A stretch of DNA of 64,000 nt from Mycolicibacterium sp. P9-64 (GTDB lineage Bacteria; Actinomycetota; Actinomycetes; Mycobacteriales; Mycobacteriaceae): the NCBI RefSeq assembly GCF_008329605.1, contig NZ_NPKO01000004.1, forward strand, positions 248,001 through 312,000, written 5' to 3'. Positions within the stretch are counted from its first letter, which is position 1. The number at the start of each line of letters is the position of its first letter. The translations under genes and the position numbers were made by a program. Positions 57,020-64,000 of this stretch are shown here, piece by piece. The notes beneath the pieces are model-generated. The model worked only from the letters and a program-made list of their open reading frames with translations, did no database searches and was not told the DNA's origin.

Positions 57020-58697
57020 GGCCCGATAATCGCTTTCGTGTCGAGTTGGGCGCGCGGGATGTGGTTCCCCGTATCCCTGTCTCATGGCGGTTACCGGTCG
57101 CTGTCGGGCTGTTCGGTGCGGTCTGGTTGGTAGCTCTCACCGGGCGATCCTCTGGTCGCTTCGGTGTCACACCTTTCCGACGCCGGGCCGAAAAGCCTTG
57201 AGCGCGGCGCCCGATCACCGTGGCAGCTGCCTGATGGCGGGTGACGTTCACAAAGGGGTGTTGCCAGTGCTGACCACCCCAGATACTGCTGTACGCGGGA
57301 TTGACCGCCCACAGCTCGATACCCGCGGCCGGGGCCATCCCGGCGAGCCGGTTGCGGAACACTGCGGTCGGGATCCCCACGACCGTTTTCCGGAAGCGGC
57401 TCCCCCTGGCGCCGCGGCCCATGGTTTCCCGCCCGGTGGCGCGAGCGTCTGCGAAGTTCAGGTCTTCGACCGCGATCGTGGTGATGCCGTGCCGGCCGGT
57501 GTAGCGCAGCAGTTGGGTAATGGCGTGGCGCACTTGAGCGTCCCGCCGACCAGTGGACCCTCTCAGGTCGAAGTTGATGCGTCGGGCGGCCCCGACTGGG
57601 TTCCCGTACTCATCAAGGCGGCGGGCCGCGATATGTCCGTCGTTGAGATCCACCCCCACCACCGTGCCTGCTGTGAACAAGTCGTTTCCGGGCCCGCGGC
57701 CAGCTTGCCCGGCCCAGTAGGGCAGCGGGGGAATCGCCCACGAACCGGTCAGGTACACGCCACCGCGGCCAGGCCGGCGGGAGATCTTGTACTGGATGGA
57801 ATTGCCGCTGGTGATCCTTTCGGCCCACTGATCACCGCGGTGAGAGAATGCCGCCGCACCGGCCAAGACGAAACGGCCCCGTGGAGCGTTTGCCAAGCGT
57901 TCCAACGGTTTGGGGAGTCGAATACTGACCTTCCCGTCCGGGGTCACCGTGATCGTCAGGTTTCCGAACGGCTCATCACGAGAGCCGTTCGCGCAGATCC
58001 GCCACCGCGCGGCCGCCCACTGCTGGCGCCACTGCTGGGCGGTCAAGCCGGCAGCTTCGAGGTGGTGACGCTTCGAAGCGAGGTGTTTGCCGCCTTCCAC
58101 TACATGCACCCGCCCGGCAACCCAATCCCGTTCAGCTCCGGCCAGTTCCGCCCGCAGATGCTGTGCCCTGCGTTGTTTCTGGAAGCGTTCAGTCTGTGTC
58201 GCATAGCCTTTCACCGCTTTGGCTTTGCGGCAGGCCCTACGTTCAGCCATCGTGAGGGTGTCGGCGGTGGGTGCGACCAAACGCGCCTCGATAGTGGAGA
58301 TCGCCGACCGCAACATTGCGATGTGGCGGCATTGGGAATCCCGGGACAACCGGTACTGATCATCGTTGCCAGCGATCACCGTGTTGGCCCACCGTGCCGA
58401 CGACTGCCTCGTCAACGCCTTCTTGCGGGCGTTGAGCTGTCCTCGCCGTACTCCGCGCCGCGCGTCGGGATCCAGTCTCACATCTAGCGACACTGGACGA
58501 GACGCCGCTACGAGATCGGTGCGACGCAGCCGGCCTAGATGGTCGGCCACCAGGTTCAGAACCCGATCCTCATCGGCTGTGGTGCGCAGCCGAGTCGTGA
58601 TCGCCACACCGGGCGGCGCGGCGACGGGTTTTGCCCCACGCCACTGGCGCAACCCGCCTCCACTCATGCGACACCACCGGTTTCGCCTGACACCCAT
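56970..58697 (-). CDS. TnpB/Cas12-like RuvC-fold protein, stand-alone
   Basis: The 575-residue product is related to IS200/IS605 TnpB accessory proteins. RuvC I is VVGVDLNDGHIA (Asp350), RuvC II IAVEDLNFADAR (Glu411). At the RuvC III place, TRHQAAATVIGRRAQG has Gln489 where an Asp is expected. The zinc-ribbon that normally lies between II and III is missing: the segment reads NPAYSSIWGGQHWQH and has no cysteines (all four Cys of the protein are in its first half). The N-terminal half is Arg/Lys-rich. The C-terminal 70 residues are low-complexity (Thr/Asn/Arg). No tnpA, CRISPR array or obvious ends are present. Start is uncertain (58697 or 58667). Probably RNA-binding; cleavage activity doubtful. 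Confidence 0.8.
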   Translation of the reverse strand: MGVRRNRWCRMSGGGLRQWRGAKPVAAPPGVAITTRLRTTADEDRVLNLVADHLGRLRRTDLVAASRPVSLDVRLDPDARRGVRRGQLNARKKALTRQSSARWANTVIAGNDDQYRLSRDSQCRHIAMLRSAISTIEARLVAPTADTLTMAERRACRKAKAVKGYATQTERFQKQRRAQHLRAELAGAERDWVAGRVHVVEGGKHLASKRHHLEAAGLTAQQWRQQWAAARWRICANGSRDEPFGNLTITVTPDGKVSIRLPKPLERLANAPRGRFVLAGAAAFSHRGDQWAERITSGNSIQYKISRRPGRGGVYLTGSWAIPPLPYWAGQAGRGPGNDLFTAGTVVGVDLNDGHIAARRLDEYGNPVGAARRINFDLRGSTGRRDAQVRHAITQLLRYTGRHGITTIAVEDLNFADARATGRETMGRGARGSRFRKTVVGIPTAVFRNRLAGMAPAAGIELWAVNPAYSSIWGGQHWQHPFVNVTRHQAAATVIGRRAQGFSARRRKGVTPKRPEDRPVRATNQTAPNSPTATGNRHETGIRGTTSRAPNSTRKRLSGRVTVTPATANNGRLQL

Positions 58698-58991
58698 GGC
58701 CTGCCAGTATCAGGCAAATCGACTACGTCGATACACAGACGTTGAGTCACGATCTCCGGCGCCAACCACTTGCCGCCACCTCGAGAACCCACCCGCTTGC
58801 ACCCCTCCCCGGGCCGATCGCACCAACACTGCGTCCAACAAGTCGCCCCGAGGAACTACATGTTGGATTCGCTACCTCAGATGCTGGCAGAGGGGTCCGA
58901 CAACTAACTTCAACCACTAACGACCAACGCACTCGCTCGCAGTTCGTAACCCGAACGGGCAGCGGCCGGATTAGCTCGATACGCTGGCCCA
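58698..58991. other. gap between TnpB-like gene and proA
   Basis: This 294 bp stretch separates the divergent TnpB-like gene and proA. It contains a short hairpin, GCCTG-N6-AGGC-type, at 58699-58715 just before the TnpB-like start. No open frame looks coding. I see no terminal inverted repeat matching the other side of the TnpB-like gene. It must hold the proA promoter, which I cannot pinpoint. Confidence 0.4.
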
Positions 58992-60239
58992 ATGAGCGTG
59001 CAGGCACCAGCGCAGGACGGTCTGCGTCAACAGGTCCACGACGCTGCCCGCCGGGCGCGTGTCGCGGCCCGCGCGCTGGGCACGTTGAACACCGCGATCA
59101 AGGATCGAGCGCTGCACGCAGCCGCCGACCTGGTGCTGGCCCAGGCGCACGAGATCCTGGCGGCCAACGCCGAGGATCTCGACGTCGCCAGGGCATCCGG
59201 CACCCCGGAGGCCATGCTCGACCGGCTCGCCCTGAACCCGCAGCGGTTGGACGGCATCGCCGCAGGGCTGCGCCAGGTTGCGGGTCTGCCCGACCCGGTG
59301 GGTGAGGTGCTGCGCGGAAGCGCACTGCCCAACGGTCTGCAGCTGCGCCAGCAGCGCGTACCGCTCGGCGTGATCGGCATGGTCTACGAGGGCAGGCCAA
59401 ACGTGACGGTCGACGCGTTCGGCCTGACGCTGAAGTCCGGCAACGCCGTGCTGCTGCGCGGCAGCTCGTCGGCGGCGCGCTCGAACGCCGCACTGGTGAC
59501 GGCGCTGCGCGCCGCGCTCGTCGAGGAGGGGCTCACCCCCGACGCCGTGCAACTGCTGCCCAGCGACGACCGCACCACCGTCACGCACCTCATCCAGGCC
59601 CGCGGCCTCGTCGACGTCGTCATTCCGCGTGGGGGAGCCGGCCTGATCGACGCGGTGGTGCGCGATGCGACGGTGCCGACCATCGAGACGGGCGTCGGCA
59701 ACTGTCACGTCTACGTGCATTCGGCAGCCGATCTCGATGTGGCCGAACGCATCCTGTTGAACTCCAAGACACGCAGGCCCAGCGTCTGCAACGCCGCCGA
59801 ATCGCTTCTGATCGACGCCGCCATTGCCGACGTGGCCGTGCCACGCCTGGTCGGCGCGCTGCAGGATGTCGGCGTGACGGTGCACCTCGATCCCAGCGAG
59901 GACGAACTACGGGCCGAGTTCCTCTCGATGGACATCGCGGTCGCGGTGGTTGACGACGTCGACGCCGCCATCGCCCACGTCAACGAGTACGGAACCGGTC
60001 ACACCGAGGCCATTGTGACAACCAATCTTGCTGCTGCACAACGCTTCACCGAGCAAGTGGATGCGGCAGCGGTGATGGTGAATGCGTCGACCTCGTTCAC
60101 TGACGGCGAGCAGTTCGGGTTCGGCGCCGAGATCGGCATCTCCACCCAGAAGTTGCACGCCCGCGGCCCGATGGGTCTGCCGGAATTGACCTCCACCAAG
60201 TGGATCGTGTGGGGAGACGGCCATACCCGCCCCGCCTAA
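58992..60239 (+). CDS. proA: gamma-glutamyl phosphate reductase
   Basis: The 415-residue aldehyde-dehydrogenase-fold enzyme has [41 protein letters not shown] and the catalytic Cys in [18 protein letters not shown]. The C-terminal segment is [24 protein letters not shown]. It reduces glutamyl-5-phosphate to glutamate semialdehyde, the second step of proline synthesis after proB. It begins a long plus-strand run to the window edge. Confidence 0.96.
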   Translation: MSVQAPAQDGLRQQVHDAARRARVAARALGTLNTAIKDRALHAAADLVLAQAHEILAANAEDLDVARASGTPEAMLDRLALNPQRLDGIAAGLRQVAGLPDPVGEVLRGSALPNGLQLRQQRVPLGVIGMVYEGRPNVTVDAFGLTLKSGNAVLLRGSSSAARSNAALVTALRAALVEEGLTPDAVQLLPSDDRTTVTHLIQARGLVDVVIPRGGAGLIDAVVRDATVPTIETGVGNCHVYVHSAADLDVAERILLNSKTRRPSVCNAAESLLIDAAIADVAVPRLVGALQDVGVTVHLDPSEDELRAEFLSMDIAVAVVDDVDAAIAHVNEYGTGHTEAIVTTNLAAAQRFTEQVDAAAVMVNASTSFTDGEQFGFGAEIGISTQKLHARGPMGLPELTSTKWIVWGDGHTRPA

Positions 60240-60257
60240 CAAGGAGAAGCCCGCCCG

Positions 60258-61133
60258 ATGAGCGTGCCCGCCCGCCCGGTACCGATGTTCACCGACATCG
60301 ACGACGTCGCCAACCGCCTCGCCGAGACCGGATACCTGCCCGACACCGCCACTGCCACAGCGGTTTTCCTCGCTGACCGACTCGGCAAGCCCCTGCTCGT
60401 CGAAGGCCCGGCCGGCGTCGGCAAGACCGAGTTGGCCCGTGCGGTGGCGCAAGCCACCGGCGCAGGGCTGGTCCGCCTGCAGTGCTACGAGGGCGTCGAC
60501 GAGGCCCGCGCGCTCTACGAGTGGAACCACGCCAAGCAGATCTTGCGCATCCAGGCCGGGTCCGGCGACTGGGACCAGACCAAGATGGACGTGTTCAGCG
60601 AGGAGTTCCTGCTGACCCGCCCCCTGCTGACCGCGATCAAACGCACCGAACCCACCGTGCTGCTGATCGACGAAACCGACAAGGCCGACATCGAGATCGA
60701 AGGCCTGCTGCTCGAGGTGCTCTCCGACTTCGCGGTGACCGTGCCCGAACTGGGCACCATCGTCGCCGAGCGCCCACCGTTCGTGCTGCTGACCTCCAAC
60801 GCCACCCGCGAGCTGTCCGAGGCGCTCAAGCGACGGTGTCTGTTCCTGCACATCGACTTTCCCGAACCCGACCTGGAGCGGCGGATCCTGCTGTCTCGAG
60901 TCCCCGAGCTGCCGGTCAAGCTCGCCGAGGAACTCGTCCGGATCATCGGCGTGCTGCGCGGCATGCAGCTCAAGAAGGTGCCATCGGTCGCCGAGACCAT
61001 CGACTGGGGCCGCACCATCCTGGCGCTCGGCATGGACACCATCGACGACAAGACGATCGCCGCCACCCTCGGTGTCGTGCTCAAGCATCAGTCCGACCAG
61101 AAGCGGGCTTCCGGCGAGCTACGCCTGAATTGA
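60258..61133 (+). CDS. MoxR-type AAA+ ATPase
   Basis: The 291-residue product has Walker A VEGPAGVGKTELARAVA, Walker B VLLIDETDKADIEIEG, and sensor 1 VLLTSNATRELSEALKRRCLF. MoxR ATPases work with VWA-domain proteins as metal-insertion or folding chaperones; a VWA protein follows 46 bp downstream, as in M. tuberculosis (Rv2426c/Rv2425c). AAGGAGAAGC precedes the ATG. The client is unknown. Confidence 0.93.
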   Translation: MSVPARPVPMFTDIDDVANRLAETGYLPDTATATAVFLADRLGKPLLVEGPAGVGKTELARAVAQATGAGLVRLQCYEGVDEARALYEWNHAKQILRIQAGSGDWDQTKMDVFSEEFLLTRPLLTAIKRTEPTVLLIDETDKADIEIEGLLLEVLSDFAVTVPELGTIVAERPPFVLLTSNATRELSEALKRRCLFLHIDFPEPDLERRILLSRVPELPVKLAEELVRIIGVLRGMQLKKVPSVAETIDWGRTILALGMDTIDDKTIAATLGVVLKHQSDQKRASGELRLN

Positions 61134-61171
61134 GACGGAGCCTGAATTGAATCGAAGCCTGAACTGAGGAG
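61124..61171. repeat. three imperfect copies of GCCTGAAYTGA around the MoxR stop
   Basis: The word GCCTGAATTGA (or with C for T) occurs three times, about 18 bp apart, from the last codons of the MoxR gene into the gap before the VWA gene. Each copy carries a TGA in the same relative place. It looks like a small tandem duplication of the stop region. Confidence 0.7.
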
Positions 61172-61179
61172 CCCGACCG

Positions 61180-62628
61180 ATGGCCGTTCGACGCACCACA
61201 CCGCCGCAACCGCTTGCACCACACGGAATTCCGGGGCACCTGGTGGAGTTCGTCGAAGCGTTGCGCGGGGTGGGCATCGCCGTCGGCCCTTCGGAGACCG
61301 TCGACGCGGGCCGGGTGATGTCGGTGCTCGGGCTCGGCGACCGCGAGGTACTTCGCGAGGGACTGGCCTGCGCCGTGCTGCGTCGCGCCGACCACAGGGA
61401 CACCTACGACGCGATGTTCGACCTGTGGTTCCCCGCCGCACTTGGTGACCGCACCATCCTCGACGACGAAGACGATGCCGCGAAGGCGAGCCCCGAAGGC
61501 CTGCCGCCGCAGGACGTCGAGGCCATGCGCGAGGCACTCCTGAAGATGTTGACGGACAACCCAGAGCTCGGGAACATCGATGACCGGCTGGCGGCCATGA
61601 TCGCCCAGATCGTCGAGTCGTTCGGGCGCTACAGCTCCAGCCGGGGTCCGTCGTATTCGTCGTATCAGGCGCTCAAGGCCATGGGGTTGGACGAGCTCGA
61701 GGGCCGGTTGCTGGCCGGGCTGCTCGCCGGGTACGGCGACGAACCCACGCCGACGCAGGAGGAGATCGCCAAGGCGATGGCCGCCAAGCGGATCTCACAA
61801 CTGCGCAAGTTGGTCGAGTCGGAGACCAAGCGCCGCACCGCAGAACAACTGGGCCGCGACCACGTCCAGATGTACGGCATCCCGCAGCTCGCGGAGAACG
61901 TCGAGTTCCTGCGCGCCTCCGGTGAGCAACTGCGCCAGATGAAACGGGTGGTGCAACCCCTGGCACGCACGCTGGCCACCCGGCTGGCCGCACGGCGGCG
62001 TCGTTCCCGGGCAGGCGAGATCGACCTGCGCAAGACGCTGCGCAAGTCGATGTCCACCGGTGGTGTGCCCATCGAGGTGGTGCTCAAGAAGCCGCACCCG
62101 GCGCGGCCCGAGCTCGTCGTGCTGTGCGACGTGTCCGGGTCGGTTGCAGGGTTCAGCCACTTCACCCTGCAGCTGGTGCACGCGCTGCGGCAGCAGTTCT
62201 CCCGCGTGCGGGTGTTCGCCTTCATCGACACCACCGACGAGGTCACCGAGCTGTTCGGTCCAGAGGCCGACCTCGCCGTCGCGGTGCAGCGCATCACCAG
62301 GGAAGCCGGCGTCTACACCCGCGACGGTCACTCCGACTACGGGCACGCGTTCGTGTCGTTCCTGGAGAACTGGCCCAACGTGCTGTCGCCGCGCAGCTCG
62401 CTGCTGGTGCTCGGGGACGGGCGCAACAACTATCGCAACCCCGAGACCGATCTGCTCGCGCACATGGTCAACGCCAGCAGGCACGCGCACTGGCTCAACC
62501 CCGAACCCAAGCACCTGTGGGGCAGCGGCGACTCTGCGGTGCCGCGCTACGAGGACGTCATCACCATGCACGAGTGCCGGTCGGCCAAGCAGCTCGCCGG
62601 GGTGATCGACCAGCTGCTGCCGGTCTAG
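61180..62628 (+). CDS. VWA-domain protein, partner of the MoxR ATPase
   Basis: The 482-residue product follows GAGGAGCCCGACCG. The C-terminal VWA/CoxE-type domain has a MIDAS motif [16 protein letters not shown] (DxSxS) and later [14 protein letters not shown]. The N-terminal 250 residues are helical and charged. Proteins of this type act with MoxR ATPases in metal-centre assembly (CoxE-like). No signal peptide, so cytoplasmic. Equivalent to Rv2425c by place. Confidence 0.91.
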   Translation: MAVRRTTPPQPLAPHGIPGHLVEFVEALRGVGIAVGPSETVDAGRVMSVLGLGDREVLREGLACAVLRRADHRDTYDAMFDLWFPAALGDRTILDDEDDAAKASPEGLPPQDVEAMREALLKMLTDNPELGNIDDRLAAMIAQIVESFGRYSSSRGPSYSSYQALKAMGLDELEGRLLAGLLAGYGDEPTPTQEEIAKAMAAKRISQLRKLVESETKRRTAEQLGRDHVQMYGIPQLAENVEFLRASGEQLRQMKRVVQPLARTLATRLAARRRRSRAGEIDLRKTLRKSMSTGGVPIEVVLKKPHPARPELVVLCDVSGSVAGFSHFTLQLVHALRQQFSRVRVFAFIDTTDEVTELFGPEADLAVAVQRITREAGVYTRDGHSDYGHAFVSFLENWPNVLSPRSSLLVLGDGRNNYRNPETDLLAHMVNASRHAHWLNPEPKHLWGSGDSAVPRYEDVITMHECRSAKQLAGVIDQLLPV

Positions 62629-62660
62629 CGCCCGTAGACGCTCCCGTAAGCTGGCTATTC

Positions 62661-63323
62661 GTGACTCAACGCAGGCTGGGCGTGATGGGCGGGACCTTCG
62701 ATCCCATCCACAACGGTCACTTGGTCGCGGCCAGCGAGGTGGCCGACCTGTTCAGCCTCGACGAGGTGATCTTCGTCCCGACCGGCCAGCCATGGCAGAA
62801 GCGCGAGCGCATCGTCACCGCCGCCGAGGACCGCTACCTGATGACGGTCATCGCCACCGCGGCCAATCCGCGGTTCTCCGTCAGCCGCGTCGACATCGAC
62901 CGTGGCGGCGCGACCTACACCACGGACACGCTGCGCGACCTCGGGGCCCTGAACCCCAACACGGAGTTGTACTTCATCACCGGTGCCGACGCCCTCGCCT
63001 CCATCCTGTCGTGGCAGAACTGGGAGGACCTCTTCGCCATGGCCCGCTTCGTCGGCGTCAGCAGGCCCGGTTACGAGCTCGACGGCGAACACATCGCCGC
63101 CGCCATGAAGGAATTGCCAGAGGACGCGCTGAGCCTGGTCGAGGTGCCCGCGCTGGCCATCTCGTCGAGCGACTGCAGGCGCCGCGCCGCGGCGGGGCGG
63201 CCCATCTGGTACCTGGTGCCGGACGGCGTCGTCCAGTACGTCACCAAGCGCGGCCTCTACCCCGCACACACCTCGACCAACAAGAACGCCGACAAGACGG
63301 CCAACAAGGAGTCTCACGCATGA
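62661..63323 (+). CDS. nadD: nicotinate-nucleotide adenylyltransferase
   Basis: The 220-residue product starts at a GTG at 62661 (the open frame upstream is inside the VWA gene). It has [21 protein letters not shown] with the nucleotidyl-transferase HxGH motif, and [15 protein letters not shown] for the second ATP motif. It makes nicotinic acid adenine dinucleotide, upstream of NadE in this same window. TAAGCT at 62647-62652 could be a -10 box giving a nearly leaderless transcript. The C-terminal tail is Lys/Asn-rich ([19 protein letters not shown] in part). Confidence 0.95.
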   Translation: MTQRRLGVMGGTFDPIHNGHLVAASEVADLFSLDEVIFVPTGQPWQKRERIVTAAEDRYLMTVIATAANPRFSVSRVDIDRGGATYTTDTLRDLGALNPNTELYFITGADALASILSWQNWEDLFAMARFVGVSRPGYELDGEHIAAAMKELPEDALSLVEVPALAISSSDCRRRAAAGRPIWYLVPDGVVQYVTKRGLYPAHTSTNKNADKTANKESHA

Positions 63324-63688
63324 CCGCATCCGAGGAAGCCGTCGGCATGGCCACGGTGGCAGCCAGGGCAGCCGCCGACAAGCTCGCCGACGACGTCGTC
63401 GTCATCGACGTCTCCGGGCAGCTCGTCATCACCGATCTGTTCGTCATCGCCTCGGCATCCAACGACCGGCAGGTCAACGCCATCGTCGACGAGGTCGAGG
63501 AGAAGATGCGCGTCGCAGGGCACAAACCGGCCCGCCGCGAGGGCACCCGCGAAGGTCGCTGGGTACTGCTGGACTACATCGACATCGTCGTGCACATCCA
63601 GCACCAGGACGAGCGCAACTTCTACGCGCTCGACAGGCTGTGGCGCGACTGCCCGCTGGTGCCGGTCGACCTGGATGGCCACGAGTGA
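63320..63688 (+). CDS. rsfS: ribosome silencing factor RsfS
   Basis: The 122-residue product from ATG 63320, which overlaps the nadD stop, is of the RsfS/DUF143 family ([31 protein letters not shown] and [30 protein letters not shown] in pieces). RsfS binds L14 and blocks subunit joining in starvation. The nadD-rsfS-gpgP order is conserved in mycobacteria (Rv2421c-Rv2419c). Confidence 0.94.
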   Translation: MTASEEAVGMATVAARAAADKLADDVVVIDVSGQLVITDLFVIASASNDRQVNAIVDEVEEKMRVAGHKPARREGTREGRWVLLDYIDIVVHIQHQDERNFYALDRLWRDCPLVPVDLDGHE

Positions 63689-64000
63689 GGGTGCGCCGCC
63701 TGGTGCTGCTGCGGCACGGGCAGACCGAGTACAACGCGAGCAGCCGGATGCAGGGCCAACTCGACACCGATCTGAGCGATCTGGGGCGGATGCAGGCCAT
63801 TGCCGCCGCCGAGGTGCTGGCCAAGCGGCAACCGCTGCTGATCGTGTCATCCGATCTGCGTCGCGCGCTGGACACGGCGCTTGCGCTCAGTGAGCGGGCC
63901 GGGCTCTCGGTGTCCGTCGACACCCGGCTGCGCGAAACCCATCTGGGTGACTGGCAGGGCATGACGCACCTCGAGGTCGACGCCGTCGCACCGGGTGCCC
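63685..64000 (+). CDS. gpgP: glucosyl-3-phosphoglycerate phosphatase, 5' part (cut by window edge)
   Basis: A GTG at 63685 overlaps the rsfS stop and opens about 105 residues to the edge: [20 protein letters not shown], with the histidine-phosphatase RHG motif, then SSDLRRALDTALALSER and RETHLGDWQGM. Sequence and place match M. tuberculosis Rv2419c, shown to be the GpgP phosphatase of methylglucose lipopolysaccharide synthesis. The rest lies outside the window. It could also be annotated simply as a phosphoglycerate-mutase-like protein. Confidence 0.9.
   Translation, partial: MRVRRLVLLRHGQTEYNASSRMQGQLDTDLSDLGRMQAIAAAEVLAKRQPLLIVSSDLRRALDTALALSERAGLSVSVDTRLRETHLGDWQGMTHLEVDAVAPGA

Noticed and set aside
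56970..58697. Type V-M Cas12m effector
   Set aside because: Size is similar, but there is no CRISPR array or adaptation gene in the window, and the motifs fit TnpB-related proteins at least as well.
58747..59305. Open frames on both strands in the gap before and over the start of proA
   Set aside because: They overlap the well-supported proA start and have atypical codon use without motifs.

Overview
The window is a high-GC actinobacterial chromosome segment that matches the core gene order of Mycobacterium. Reading left to right (with insertions) it carries korA-korB-mobA-rpfE, then a saccharopine-dehydrogenase-like reductase, valS, folC, a DUF4233 membrane protein, ndk, rne, rplU, rpmA, obg, proB, nadE, rbsK, proA, a MoxR ATPase, a VWA protein, nadD, rsfS and gpgP. 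From memory this is the Mycobacterium tuberculosis order Rv2455c to Rv2419c. Two adjacent rpfE-type genes and many catabolic insertions fit a fast-growing environmental mycobacterium (Mycolicibacterium). No species can be named from the sequence alone.

Layout. 1-5.9 kb: a tightly overlapping minus-strand operon (phytanoyl-CoA-dioxygenase-like protein, Gfo/Idh dehydrogenase, IolE-like TIM barrel protein, second Gfo/Idh dehydrogenase cut by the edge) diverges from a LacI-type regulator; a small unknown protein and a PfkB kinase follow. 6.2-9.8 kb: korAB and mobA. 9.8-12 kb: a 1 kb non-coding stretch, then two resuscitation-promoting factors. 12-14.2 kb: FAD monooxygenase, thioesterase and HxlR regulator. 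14.6-24.6 kb: a complete sugar or polyol utilisation island with visibly different base use. It consists of a six-gene minus-strand operon (SDR, ROK kinase, Gfo/Idh, TIM epimerase, alpha/beta hydrolase, DeoR regulator) and a divergent plus-strand operon (sugar ABC transporter, HAD phosphatase, RbsD/FucU mutarotase). The two share a palindromic operator candidate. 24.8-25.75 kb: a broken MFS transporter ending in a 4 x 33 bp tandem repeat. 25.75-41.4 kb: S9 peptidase and the conserved housekeeping block from the reductase to proB. 41.4-43.8 kb: TetR/P450 pair with a clear operator, and an F420/FMN-type oxidoreductase. 43.9-51.3 kb: an amine-use cluster (copper amine oxidase, two APC permeases, IclR regulator) beside a sirtuin and a His/Met-containing membrane protein. 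51.4-56.95 kb: nadE, GntR and TetR regulators, aldo/keto reductase, rbsK. 57-58.7 kb: a solitary TnpB/Cas12-like RuvC protein. 59-64 kb: proA to gpgP.

How the parts work together. The housekeeping block covers translation (valS, L21, L27, Obg, RsfS), RNA decay (RNase E), proline synthesis (proB, proA), NAD synthesis (nadD, nadE), folate polyglutamylation and the KOR ferredoxin oxidoreductase. Inserted accessory modules each carry their own regulator next to a palindrome or a start-stop-overlapping operon, so they read as self-contained catabolic cassettes.

The most unusual item is the stand-alone TnpB-like gene between rbsK and proA. It keeps two RuvC acidic residues but has Gln where the third Asp is expected, and it has no zinc-ribbon cysteines. 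There is no TnpA, no CRISPR array and no evident insertion ends. Its 3' end carries two copies of a GTAAC-N-GTTAC palindrome directly in front of rbsK.
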